Source: Eremothecium cymbalariae DBVPG#7215 (Eukaryota > Ascomycota > Saccharomycetes > Saccharomycetales > Saccharomycetaceae). Taken from it: DNA of 64,000 nt. Positions 1 to 9,048 of the stretch are shown here, one piece after another (the stretch's first letter is position 1; every line of letters starts with the position of its first letter). A model generated the notes under the pieces. That model was not told the DNA's origin. It saw only the letters and a list, made by a program, of their open reading frames with translations, and ran no database searches. The position numbers and the translations under genes are program-made. Where the stretch lies: the NCBI RefSeq assembly GCF_000235365.1, contig NC_016450.1, forward strand, positions 744,001 through 808,000, given 5' to 3'.

Positions 1-1315
1 CAGGAACCTCTACCTTTGTCTTCTGCCTCTTTCGTCCCATAATAATACGTCCGATAAACTCCCGTTCACTTAATTTAGCGCTTTTTGTGTTCGTTCCAAG
101 AACAATGTTTGTAGTGGGTGTTGCAACCAAATATTGTTGGCTGCTAGAGTTGTTTAACAACATGGAACTAAAAGCTTCGGATTTTGTAGCCTTTCCTGGG
201 CCAGAAGTATCCACACAGTAGCCTTGCAATTTCAAAAAGGACTTCACCACATGTAGTATCAACGGCTGAACTACGCTTGTATGCTCTGAATCTGTAACGA
301 CTTTTGCAGGGTGCTGCATTAAGTCGCTTACAGAATTGGGACAAGCGCACTTGATTAAAAACACGGGGTAACTGCTGTAAGGTTGTCCAACACTTTTGAC
401 ATCAGAAATGTAGGCATCGCTAGTACCAAAGTTTGCCGACCTAAAAATCTTGTTTAACATGACGTAAAAGCTTTTGTCTTCGTAACTTTGCTTGTTTATA
501 TATATAAATTGGTAATCCCGCGTAGGTACAGGAATGACTGAGATAATCCCATCCACTATGAAGTCCTGATATCTAGCTGAGACATATTTGAAGTTTTCAG
601 GACCACATATGGCACCAAAGGTATTCTGAAATATTGAAGTTAGACTTTTAGACAACTGCACAGTCTTTGAGATGTTTTTAGAACATATAATCGTTTTTCG
701 TTGCGACCCGTCAATGAATACAACAGACACGTTAAGTACCGGTAAACAAATCAACACTTGTAAAATATACCGCTTAATCTCGTCATACACCTTATACATC
801 GGTTCCTTCGTGATCATCTTCCTTCGAACAGGCAAATTGTAAAACAGATCAGTCAAAACTACAGTCGTGCCTGTGCTATTCTTTACGGCATACATCAACT
901 TCTCAGCGTCCTTAGGCCCAACCATTACAGCCCTCGAAGGCAAAGCACGCATCCAAATAGAATTATATTCATGATATCTCGATACAACAGTAACTTTAGA
1001 TATATTGCTCAAAGTAAATATCCCTTCCCCTCGGAAACCAAACGTTCGAATCCCTTCAAGACTCTCCAAATTTCGTAGCTTCGACGTAAAGTTCTTCTGT
1101 CCAACCATATTCAAATCCTCCGGCGATATCCCGTGTCCGTCATCCTTAACAACAACTTTCCACCTACCGACATCCACATACACTTCAACATTAGCACACC
1201 CACTATCGACACTGTTTTGAACCAGCTCCCTAACCGCTGATCCAATCGAAACAATAGATATTTGTGACTGCAGCAACTGCAACACGTCGTCCTGCAATTT
1301 TTCCAGCTTCCCCAT
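1..1315 (-). CDS. MLH3: MLH3, MutL-family mismatch-repair/meiotic crossover protein (3' part beyond window)
   Basis: The frame opens at the ATG at 1315 and stays open for 438 codons to the left edge, so only the N-terminal ATPase half is present. GHKL ATPase motifs are visible: ELVQNS near residue 30, DDGHG near 58 and GFRGE near 93, followed by the transducer-like region with NLPVRRK. Similarity runs along S. cerevisiae Mlh3 rather than Mlh1 or Pms1 (ending of the ATPase half, SVGQPY and HPAK segments). In the family, Mlh3 pairs with Mlh1 as an endonuclease that resolves meiotic joint molecules and has a minor mismatch-repair role. The metal-binding endonuclease motif would lie outside the window. 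The frame is also open upstream for about 36 codons but has no ATG there, so 1315 is the first possible start. The next gene is SVS1, as in S. cerevisiae (YPL164C-YPL163C). Confidence 0.93.
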   Translation of the reverse strand, partial: MGKLEKLQDDVLQLLQSQISIVSIGSAVRELVQNSVDSGCANVEVYVDVGRWKVVVKDDGHGISPEDLNMVGQKNFTSKLRNLESLEGIRTFGFRGEGIFTLSNISKVTVVSRYHEYNSIWMRALPSRAVMVGPKDAEKLMYAVKNSTGTTVVLTDLFYNLPVRRKMITKEPMYKVYDEIKRYILQVLICLPVLNVSVVFIDGSQRKTIICSKNISKTVQLSKSLTSIFQNTFGAICGPENFKYVSARYQDFIVDGIISVIPVPTRDYQFIYINKQSYEDKSFYVMLNKIFRSANFGTSDAYISDVKSVGQPYSSYPVFLIKCACPNSVSDLMQHPAKVVTDSEHTSVVQPLILHVVKSFLKLQGYCVDTSGPGKATKSEAFSSMLLNNSSSQQYLVATPTTNIVLGTNTKSAKLSEREFIGRIIMGRKRQKTKVEVP

Positions 1316-1963
1316 CACCCGATCTGGCTCAACTATATATCCAAAACTTCGAACTGGTCTCGTAAACCACCAAGTATACCACAGACTAGTATATTGGTCT
1401 CCTGTGTATGTGTATTCGTTCTATATATGTAGAAGATCATGTGATGTTAGCTTCATCGCGCTGTCTGTATTTGGCCGTTACCCTGCTCCTTACTTCGAAG
1501 TGCCTGCAATCGCCAGAACTACACAGTATGCATATACACAATATTATAGATACATTAGTGCTTTGGTAGTAATTATTTAACGTTCTTTATGAATACATCT
1601 TATTTGAAGTCCCACTAGTATAACCCGTATAATGAAAATAACATAGGAACCAAGTAAAGAGTGGGGGAACACCGAATGTCAGTGTCAGAAGCAGAAAAAA
1701 AAAGATATCTAAGTAATCCTTTGAAATGAACCGTGCAACAACGCCCGTCGATAATCAATTGTGATTGTGGTGATTGCTAGAACATTTGCAAATGATCTAT
1801 CTTATAAATCCAGTATTGGTGGTATAGTCGAAAAAGAATTGTCGCTTTTTATTTTATTGGTCATCGAAAGAAGGTATAGAAAACCTGGTGTAATATAAAC
1901 GATGCTGCGCATACAGCTGAATAAAACGGCATTTATTCAGCTTACATAGCTATTTCAATCAGT
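1316..1963. other. Intergenic region MLH3 - SVS1
   Basis: 648 bases hold the MLH3 promoter and the SVS1 3' end. No convincing reading frame is seen. The only structured element is the inverted repeat listed at 1915-1942. Confidence 0.7.
1915..1942. terminator. AATAAA-containing inverted repeat downstream of SVS1
   Basis: Two perfect 11-base arms (1915-1925 and 1932-1942, AGCTGAATAAA and its complement) flank a 6-base loop. The element begins 22 bases past the SVS1 stop codon. Each strand carries AATAAA, a yeast 3'-end positioning-type signal, so a role in SVS1 3'-end formation is inferred, not shown. Confidence 0.4.
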
Positions 1964-2614
1964 CTAGTAATGTTGGTTAGTAGAGTTGGAGTAGAACCCA
2001 ACAAAGGTTGGGGTTTGGACTGGCTTTTCTAACGTATTGGAGGAGGAGGAGTAGGCAGTAGCAGCAGGTCCAGTACTCTCGGTGTCATGGACAGTTGTAG
2101 TGACAGTCACGTACTGAGTGGTAGCATACTGTGTAACAGTCACAGTCTCTTGGGCAGGGCAATCATTGTTGTCGGTGGCAAGAAGGACGGTGTTGTGGAA
2201 ATCGGTAGTGACGTATGGCGTGCCTTCAGCTGGGGTGACAGTCTTGACTGTCGTGACAGACGCGGTGGTGAAAATGTCAGGGGTGGTGCGAGTGCCAGAA
2301 TTAGCTGCGTCACTTGAGTTTGCATGAGCCGTAGGAGCAGTGTTGTCGAAGGTGGTGGTGGGGATGTCCAGAGTGATAGTGGTCAACAATGTAACAGTGG
2401 AGGTAGTATCATCATCACTGTTGACAGAAGTGTACAATCCGTTTGGAAGAGCAATTTCAGAATGAGAGTAAGGAATAGAACTGTAGGAGAAAACGGAGGC
2501 GGAAGAACTTGATGATGGGCTTAAAGTGGTGATAGTCTGATTGGAATAGAGAGGTTGGGCGAATACAGCGGTAGAAGCAAAAGCTAACAAGCTGGCAGAA
2601 ACAGAGAACTTCAT
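1964..2614 (-). CDS. SVS1: Ser/Thr-rich secreted cell-wall protein (SVS1/SRL1 family)
   Basis: 216 residues from the ATG at 2614. This start is chosen because it begins directly with a signal peptide (MKFSVSASLLAFASTAVFAQ); the frame extends further upstream but that part is not signal-like. The rest is extremely rich in Ser and Thr, including a Val/Thr/Tyr stretch (VTVTQYATTQYVTV) and several Asn-X-Ser/Thr sites. S. cerevisiae has two duplicates, SVS1 (YPL163C, vanadate sensitivity) and SRL1 (YOR247W, wall stability); this would be the single pre-duplication copy. It has no obvious C-terminal GPI-type hydrophobic tail. Assignment rests on composition, size (Svs1 is about 260 residues) and position between MLH3 and the YPL162C counterpart. 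Confidence 0.75.
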   Translation of the reverse strand: MKFSVSASLLAFASTAVFAQPLYSNQTITTLSPSSSSSASVFSYSSIPYSHSEIALPNGLYTSVNSDDDTTSTVTLLTTITLDIPTTTFDNTAPTAHANSSDAANSGTRTTPDIFTTASVTTVKTVTPAEGTPYVTTDFHNTVLLATDNNDCPAQETVTVTQYATTQYVTVTTTVHDTESTGPAATAYSSSSNTLEKPVQTPTFVGFYSNSTNQHY

Positions 2615-4100
2615 TTGGTAATCTTTTTTTGTAAGTTTTTCAAAAGGAACGACTAAGTTATAATAGCACTTATTAAAAGTTAATAAAGAATGGACGAGTT
2701 TAGGAATACTCAAGCGCTTGTAAAATAAAGTCTTAGACTTTGCTTTGTTCTTTGACAGTTAGAAGTTCTTTAAAAAACCAAGAGTTATCAAATGGTAGTA
2801 CGTAAAAAAAAATACATCCTTCCCAAGCACGCGCCAGTTTACCACTACTATATATATATACTCGCCTTTCTGAGATGCCTGATAGGGAGAATCACTTTGA
2901 AATCTGTCTTTACGAACATAGACTGCCGTTTGTATTCGCGCCACACTATTAAGGACAGCTCTTGCTGTTTCACCGTCTTCGCATTCTCTTACCGGGGGCA
3001 GCTGCACGCACACGCACAAACGTATCTCTTTTACCTCGAGCCGCCTTGAGAACTTTTCTCGAAAGGCGAGTTCGCGTCGAACGTGCATATGCATGCAGCT
3101 GCATCTAGGTAATTTCCTAATTAGAATTGCATACTGAAGATTCCTATAAAAAAGACGAAGTAAATGCCGTTATATTGGGAACGCAAGTGGGAGTGGGTGG
3201 GTGCAAGAAGGCGGAGAAGATCCCTTCTATCCCGAGGCCGCTCGAAACTGGACAACAAGATGCAGTTGGTTTTGTATTGTTTTCTTATTGTTTTCGTATC
3301 GTTTTCATGAGGGCGACAACTCAGGTTCATGAAGTATGCGCAGGAGAGTATTTGAGTTATATAGAATGTGGGTACACAGTTTCTTTTATCTTTGAGGGTA
3401 TTTTCAGAAAGCTGGCCTGTACAGGAACTGAGTGAATATAATATGCTGGTTGTTTAAGAAGATAATTGCTTACGTAGGATGGGCTTAGAGAAATCAATGG
3501 CTAGGTAAGGGGAATGTGGCAAAAGGAGCGTGGATCAAGTTGAAGAGTTGGCTTGTGGGTGAGGTTTGTAGTGAAGAATGGTGCGGCTGCAGGGTACGTA
3601 AGTGGAACATTCTTTTTTTGTAGGTTGCACTCATTAAATAGGCAGGTAGCAAAAGTGGATGATTTTTTGGGGGGTGGGTTGCTATTACGGGTTTAAAGTA
3701 AATATTCAAGCTATCTTGTTGTAGAAGAAATGTAGTATGAATTGTAAATAACAACGGCCATGGCAACCGAAAAATAAAGATGGCACGGTGGTTTTCATGT
3801 TTGTAAAGAATGGCGAGGATCTTCCTTTAAGAATCATATAGCGCTTCGGTGGAGGGGGGGGGGGGGGGGGGTACTTTAGGAAAAGTGGGTTGGGACATCT
3901 GTTCTATTTGATTATGGCTTATATGTTGTAGGAGACGGTTGCTTTTTGGGAGTTTTGTTTTAGCATGTAGTGTCACATTTTCCAAAATGGAACCATGGAG
4001 GTAGATATTTTCTTTCTACTTGGCCACTTGTGGCAGAGATGCAGACATTATAAGATAATCTATCTTTGTATAGACCGTACGTTAAAGGATCTAAAAAACA
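2615..4100. other. Intergenic region SVS1 - YPL162C homologue
   Basis: About 1.5 kb, mostly upstream of SVS1. Several G1/S-like CGCG cores (around 2828, 2935 and 3070) fit a cell-cycle-controlled wall gene but are weak evidence. It also carries an 18-base G run at 3854-3871. Frames here start at non-ATG codons or overlap on both strands; none looks like a gene. Confidence 0.55.
3854..3871 (+). repeat. G(18) homopolymer
   Basis: Eighteen consecutive G residues on the + strand, in the gap between SVS1 and the YPL162C homologue. This is unusual in AT-rich yeast intergenic DNA, and the exact length may be affected by sequencing. Confidence 0.85.
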
Positions 4101-4928
4101 CTAAACTGTGCCGTAAGAGGCCTTTATGATCTGATTGTATGTAGAAACGTAAATGCCATTCTCTTCGATGATGGATTCCTGATCGAAGCTATTGATATTT
4201 TGCTTGTTCAAGTGGTCCGAAGGTAGCTTAATGATATTATCAATACAGAAATATTGAAAGCAGTTAAGGGCGACAGGGAACACAAACATTACTAGGAAAA
4301 CTTGAAAGTTGGGCCAACGATCGGACCAACCAAGAACAAGGTTTGCAAAGAAATCTGCAAAGGTTTCAAAGTAACTTAATATGAGGTAAATGCAGCCCTT
4401 CATCAACGCTAACCCAGAGATAAAGATTAATAACTGTTTTAAGAAAGCTGTAAACATCGGCCCCTGCTTTGAACTAGAGTGTTGTGAGCTGTAAATATCT
4501 GGCTTTTCCAAAACAGGATAGTAGTTACCACTTTCAATATTGGTGACGTTAAAATATTTCATTGTTTTGTAAATCAATCGCAACCAGCACCAAAGTATTG
4601 GTATCCCCACCGTGGTGTCCATCAAAAGATTGATAAAATACCAGTCGCACTGCTCGCCTTTGTCCTCACCATGACCCCTGTAATCTACTGCAATATTGAA
4701 CAGCAAACCCTTAGCCTTTAAAATGCTTAAGATCACGTTTAGAAAATGTACCCCTAGCGATCCAAACATTTGTTTCCCCAAATCATACGACCAAACGATC
4801 CACGTTCTTTTCGGATGCTCATAATGTCTCTTGATCAACAACCCTCCGATCGCCGCAGTACCCATACAGAACTGTATCAGTATTGATACAAATCCCAACA
4901 ATTGGCAAGATTCTTGATCTTCATCCAT
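4101..4928 (-). CDS. STIMATE-family multi-pass membrane protein (YPL162C counterpart)
   Basis: 275 residues starting at the ATG at 4928. It has several hydrophobic segments (around residues 10-30, 55-70, 95-115, 160-185 and 210-235). The family signature is a Cys-Asp-Trp-Tyr segment followed by NLLMDTTVGIPILWCWLRL, matching the STIMATE/TMEM110 family. The S. cerevisiae protein of this family at the same position, YPL162C, is a vacuolar-membrane protein of unknown role; vertebrate members act at ER-plasma membrane junctions. Length matches YPL162C (273 residues). Its position between SVS1 and BEM4 supports orthology. No specific function is inferred. Confidence 0.85.
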   Translation of the reverse strand: MDEDQESCQLLGFVSILIQFCMGTAAIGGLLIKRHYEHPKRTWIVWSYDLGKQMFGSLGVHFLNVILSILKAKGLLFNIAVDYRGHGEDKGEQCDWYFINLLMDTTVGIPILWCWLRLIYKTMKYFNVTNIESGNYYPVLEKPDIYSSQHSSSKQGPMFTAFLKQLLIFISGLALMKGCIYLILSYFETFADFFANLVLGWSDRWPNFQVFLVMFVFPVALNCFQYFCIDNIIKLPSDHLNKQNINSFDQESIIEENGIYVSTYNQIIKASYGTV

Positions 4929-5166
4929 GTTTCTAGCTTTTTTTCTACTTCTGGCTAAGCAATCGTCTAGTAATATAAATCTTTGACAATAGTTATAACA
5001 CCGACTTCAAACCTTTTTGAGAATGAACTCATTATTAGCATGACGACGTTCGTCTTAAAATTATGATGATGCTTTTGCGGAGAGAATCCCTTACATTAAA
5101 GAAAGTCGTTTGAGATGACTATTGAACTGCAGCAACCGTTTACATACCAATTACTGTTGAGGATGC

Positions 5167-6981
5167 TTAGAACAAGCTCCTGCATGTATGTAATAGTTCA
5201 GAGAGTTGGGGTGAGGGTGGTTCGGTGGCATTTTTGTTCAGTTTTAGAATCATGCCTGCATCGAATTTCGCGTTATTCCAGACACTCTTTGAGCCGGGGT
5301 CGTTTTTGTCTTGTAGTGATATGATAGACTTGAATAATAGCAGTAAAGAGTCGGTGTATTTGGTCAACAAAAGATTGCTTCCGTTCGGGCTGCAATCGTG
5401 TAGATACATGCCTATGGATTTCGTCATGTGGAATAAATATTGGATTGATGTCCCCTCGTTGCTCGTTGTAACGTCGTTAAACCTGAAGATGGCGTCGAAT
5501 AGTTTGGAAAAGGTATCTTCTGAAGCATTATCTCGCTGTTTCGAAATTTTATCCAACATAAGACAGGCAGGTACGCCTCCGATCTCTGCGACCATGTCTT
5601 GGAGCAGTGTGGCAGCGAGTAGAGAAGAGCCCGTGAAGGTTACAAGAATCTTGTTGAGCAATCCCTCGAGTATGGGTGAGACGCTCGGGTAATATCTACA
5701 CTGGTCGTGGCATAGTTTCAGAAGATTAAATAGGCGGGAATGATCGCTAACGGGGAAAGTTGAAACTGTGGATAGATTCAAGCACTTTTTGAAAATGTCG
5801 AGGAAACTTTGATACTGGATAGGATCTTTGAAATACACAGTGCAGTTAACGAACTGAGCCAGGGAGGTGTGGCGGAGTATTTCCTCAACATCATTCCTCT
5901 CAGATATCGAGTTTGAGAGAACGAATAACGCGGCAGAAATAACATATCCATTCTTAGATGAATTCAAAAGCTCATAGCACATAGGACGATCCTGTTTGTT
6001 GGAATTTATTTTACTGGCAGAAACATAGCCTATACTTGATGTGATGCTCCTCATCACGATCAGCTTATTGATAAAAGTCTTTTCGTATAGGATATCTAAA
6101 GTCTCTAGTAGTGTACGTTGAAGCTTGGAATTTCTACAGAGATCCGAAAAGTCTAATTTGGAGTTTTTATCCAAACAAGTCTCGATGATTTGTGTTAAAC
6201 AGATCACAATTTCATTGCACGGTTCTTCTTCTTCTTCTTCTTGTTGTTGTTGTTGTTGTTGCTCCTCTTCCGCAGACGAATCTCTAGTGTTACTTGATTC
6301 AAGCGTGGCAGCAGCTCGTCTTAATAATGTGGCAAAGAACATAATGTTCTCAATATCAAATTGCGAATAAAAAACACCCATAATATCACACAAGAATTGC
6401 AATCCAAGTACAACTGCACTTGAAAACTCTTCTTCAAGATAATCCTGCGAGTGTCTTTTCAAGAACAGTATCAATGGGCCAACTACAGGTTCAACACACC
6501 GACTGCGATACTCCTCGCTTTCAAAGCAAAGATTCCGCACCATAACTATTGTCCTCATCTGCAACCCACTAATACACCGGTCTGCAGATTCTAACTTCAA
6601 AATCAGTCCAACGTGATAGTCTAAAATCTCATTTCTCTTAGTCGAATGTGGCTCAATAAACAGTTTCCGATTTTTATCGTTGTCAATAAAACAGTTGGCT
6701 ATACAACGAATAACCTCAGAGCCTAATTGGAACAATTCTGCCTTATTCTCCCCTCCATGGAACGCACCATCCAATATTACGCCCAGGCTCCGGAATAACT
6801 TGCCTAACAATCCAGACTCCCTCACAATATCCCTATTAGATTGAGACCGTAGATGTACAGCTAAACGATCCAATACTGATACATAACTTCCTAAGCAGCC
6901 TTCTTCCTCTACTTTTATATCTAGTGCCTTATCCGCCTCCAACACTTCCTTCAAACCAAACAATATCTCCTCATAATCCAT
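5167..6981 (-). CDS. BEM4: BEM4, Rho-GTPase-interacting polarity protein
   Basis: 604 residues from the ATG at 6981. A longer frame would need a GTG codon at 7014, so it is not used. Bem4 is an armadillo-repeat-like protein that binds Cdc42 and Rho GTPases in polarity and filamentous-growth MAPK signalling. The protein is largely helical with leucine-rich repeats throughout. A low-complexity block near residues 245-260 reads as Gln and then Glu runs, encoded by expanded CAA and GAA-type triplets at about 6222-6267. Length compares with 633 residues in S. cerevisiae Bem4 (YPL161C), which also lies between the YPL162C and CDC60 genes. Confidence 0.88.
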   Translation of the reverse strand: MDYEEILFGLKEVLEADKALDIKVEEEGCLGSYVSVLDRLAVHLRSQSNRDIVRESGLLGKLFRSLGVILDGAFHGGENKAELFQLGSEVIRCIANCFIDNDKNRKLFIEPHSTKRNEILDYHVGLILKLESADRCISGLQMRTIVMVRNLCFESEEYRSRCVEPVVGPLILFLKRHSQDYLEEEFSSAVVLGLQFLCDIMGVFYSQFDIENIMFFATLLRRAAATLESSNTRDSSAEEEQQQQQQQEEEEEEPCNEIVICLTQIIETCLDKNSKLDFSDLCRNSKLQRTLLETLDILYEKTFINKLIVMRSITSSIGYVSASKINSNKQDRPMCYELLNSSKNGYVISAALFVLSNSISERNDVEEILRHTSLAQFVNCTVYFKDPIQYQSFLDIFKKCLNLSTVSTFPVSDHSRLFNLLKLCHDQCRYYPSVSPILEGLLNKILVTFTGSSLLAATLLQDMVAEIGGVPACLMLDKISKQRDNASEDTFSKLFDAIFRFNDVTTSNEGTSIQYLFHMTKSIGMYLHDCSPNGSNLLLTKYTDSLLLLFKSIISLQDKNDPGSKSVWNNAKFDAGMILKLNKNATEPPSPQLSELLHTCRSLF

Positions 6982-7093
6982 AACGACCGATAACACTGCC
7001 GAAATATCACTCACTGTCTTCTAGGATTCATGCTATAAAAATTCCTGCACAACTTTTTACTTAAACTTAATGAGGTAGAAAACTGAAAAATCA

Positions 7094-7402
7094 ATGCTAA
7101 ACGAAAAAAACCTACCTACCAATTATTTTGACATATATAATGTGTCCTCCTTACGAAATTTACTGGCTCATCTCATTGATGAACCTATAATTGACCTACT
7201 CACAAAACTGAATCGAAATTATCCTTCCAATGGCCTATGCTGTCCTTTATTGATAACTCATTTCATATTTTTGAACCCGGATTTGACTTTAAAAAGTCTG
7301 CATAGATTTCAAAATTTTACAAAATTACTACGTTATCTTATCTACAAATTACAAAACTTCACACTTAATAGAGACATACAACCTAGCAAGCTAATTGCCT
7401 AA
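7094..7402 (+). CDS. Unrecognised small protein, 102 residues
   Basis: The frame runs from an ATG at 7094 to a stop at 7402 in the divergent gap between BEM4 and ENV9. The predicted product is helical and leucine-rich, with an amphipathic-looking segment (residues 20-40) and a basic C-terminal half. No signal peptide or clear membrane segment is seen, and I do not recognise the family. Its ATG is 112 bases from the BEM4 start, and the stop leaves 287 bases before the ENV9 start, so both neighbours keep room for promoters. A 100-codon ATG frame with protein-like composition in a 700-base AT-rich gap is suggestive, but chance cannot be excluded and S. cerevisiae has no annotated gene here. Confidence 0.4.
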   Translation: MLNEKNLPTNYFDIYNVSSLRNLLAHLIDEPIIDLLTKLNRNYPSNGLCCPLLITHFIFLNPDLTLKSLHRFQNFTKLLRYLIYKLQNFTLNRDIQPSKLIA

Positions 7403-7689
7403 CAAATAGGAAATCCTCTCTATCACCACCATCCTGAGATACAGTTCTCAACCATTAATACCATTTGCTTTATATGAATTTAGCACATCTGACCCCAGAA
7501 AAGAAACTGATTAAACGTTTTTTATCGCTCGAGACTCTATAAGCGTAGAAAAAAAAGTTCAGTATCCGCGATTAATGAAAGTCAGTTACATGCAAAGTCA
7601 GTGTCTCTAAAAGCAAATCAGTGGCATATTAAAAAGTATTCTTATACTTAGTGGGCTATAGAATCATTCTTATCAAGAAGAACAACGTA

Positions 7690-8673
7690 ATGGGGAAGTT
7701 AAAGCTCGAGGAATTGCCCTATTATAATCCGGCGACCGAAAGAAAAGTTGCGTTAGTCACCGGTGGTAACAGCGGTATTGGCTGGTATACTGTTTTACAT
7801 CTCTATATGCACGGTTTTATCGTATATGTTGGCGGTCGAAACAGTTCCAAAGTTCACAAGGCCATAAATGAGATCAAGGAAGAGGCGGAAAGGAGACAGG
7901 ACCATTCTGTCACTGACACAGAAAATGAACCAGAACGAAGTTTCGGGGAGATGCGTTACTTGGCTATCGATTTGACAGACTTGAAGTCTGTAGATAAAGC
8001 AGCCCAGAAATTCATGTCGTGCGAAAATTCTCTCGATGTGCTCATAAACAATGCGGGAGTCATGGCTTTGCCCTATGAGCTTACTATCGACGGGTTAGAG
8101 GTGCAGATGCAGACGAATTATGTTTCGCATTTCCTTCTTACTATGAGACTTTTACCGTACGTTAAGAAGTGCTATGGGAGGGTAATCACGCTGTCTTCGA
8201 TTGGGCATAATCTCCAATTTAGGCATTTCAGTCTGGATCAACATTTTGATTACAGGCCAAACATTCTGTTTACATGGATGCGATATGCGATGGCTAAAAC
8301 CGCTTCCATCCAATTCACTAAAATGCTTGCAATTAAGCACCCAGATGTCATGTGCATCTCTGTACACCCAGGCTTGGTCATGAACACAAACTTGTTCAGT
8401 TACTGGACTCGCCTCCCCATTGTTGGCATCATTTTCTGGATATTATTTCAAATAATCGGCTTCTTCTTTGGTGTCTCCAACGAAGAAGGTTCCCTGAGCA
8501 CATTGAAAAGTGCCCTTTCTACAAACCTAACCTTGGAGAAAGATAACGGAAAATACTTCACTACAGGGGGGGTAGAATCAAAACCTAGCTCCGTGGCCAA
8601 GAACCTGGATCATGCCGCTTCCACATGGATATGGACCGTTCATAAACTACGTGATAGAGGTTTCAACGTTTAA
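7690..8673 (+). CDS. ENV9: ENV9, short-chain dehydrogenase/reductase of lipid droplets
   Basis: 327 residues from the ATG at 7690; a GTG at 7651 in the same frame is not used. The Rossmann cofactor loop TGGNSGIG lies at residues 24-31, the NNAGVMA motif near 120, and the catalytic Tyr199-x3-Lys203 in [10 protein letters not shown] hydrophobic segment near 240-260 ([12 protein letters not shown]) fits membrane or lipid-droplet attachment. S. cerevisiae Env9 (YOR246C, 330 residues) is an oxidoreductase needed for lipid-droplet morphology and vacuolar processing, and near-identical stretches such as [19 protein letters not shown] are present. Its place among YPL genes is part of the interleaved pre-duplication order. 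Confidence 0.93.
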   Translation: MGKLKLEELPYYNPATERKVALVTGGNSGIGWYTVLHLYMHGFIVYVGGRNSSKVHKAINEIKEEAERRQDHSVTDTENEPERSFGEMRYLAIDLTDLKSVDKAAQKFMSCENSLDVLINNAGVMALPYELTIDGLEVQMQTNYVSHFLLTMRLLPYVKKCYGRVITLSSIGHNLQFRHFSLDQHFDYRPNILFTWMRYAMAKTASIQFTKMLAIKHPDVMCISVHPGLVMNTNLFSYWTRLPIVGIIFWILFQIIGFFFGVSNEEGSLSTLKSALSTNLTLEKDNGKYFTTGGVESKPSSVAKNLDHAASTWIWTVHKLRDRGFNV

Positions 8674-9048
8674 ATCAATTGATATGAATAGTATAATCTC
8701 CAGACCAAAGATTAAAAAAATAAAAAAATTACATATCAAACATTGAAATTCATTTCATTGCAGGTAATAAGTAATTAGTTGGATAGACTGGATATATAGA
8801 GGCAGGTCTTTAATCTCATCCGAGTTCTCATACCAACTTCATTTCATTGACTCATCTCTCTTCACTATTAATCGTATTGGATGATTCTATATTTTTACGG
8901 CTTCGACTTTTTTTTTCATTTTTTGGTTTTTGGTAGAAAAAATAAAATTTTTATAAAAATCCTTCAATATTCATAGAAATGATCTGATAAAATGAACGAT
9001 TGGAATTATTGGTAGGCACGTACTCGTTGTTGTTGAGAGGTAGAAGTT
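8674..9048. other. Intergenic region ENV9 - CDC60
   Basis: 375 bases between two tandem + strand genes. A T-rich and then A-rich tract at about 8908-8960 is typical of a nucleosome-depleted yeast promoter. No gene is seen. Confidence 0.6.

Noticed and set aside
2759..3094. 111-codon ATG frame on the - strand upstream of SVS1
   Set aside because: It overlaps an equally long frame on the other strand, has odd composition and lies in the SVS1 promoter.
3494..3766. 90-codon frame on the - strand
   Set aside because: It begins with TTG; the first ATG is far inside. No recognisable sequence.
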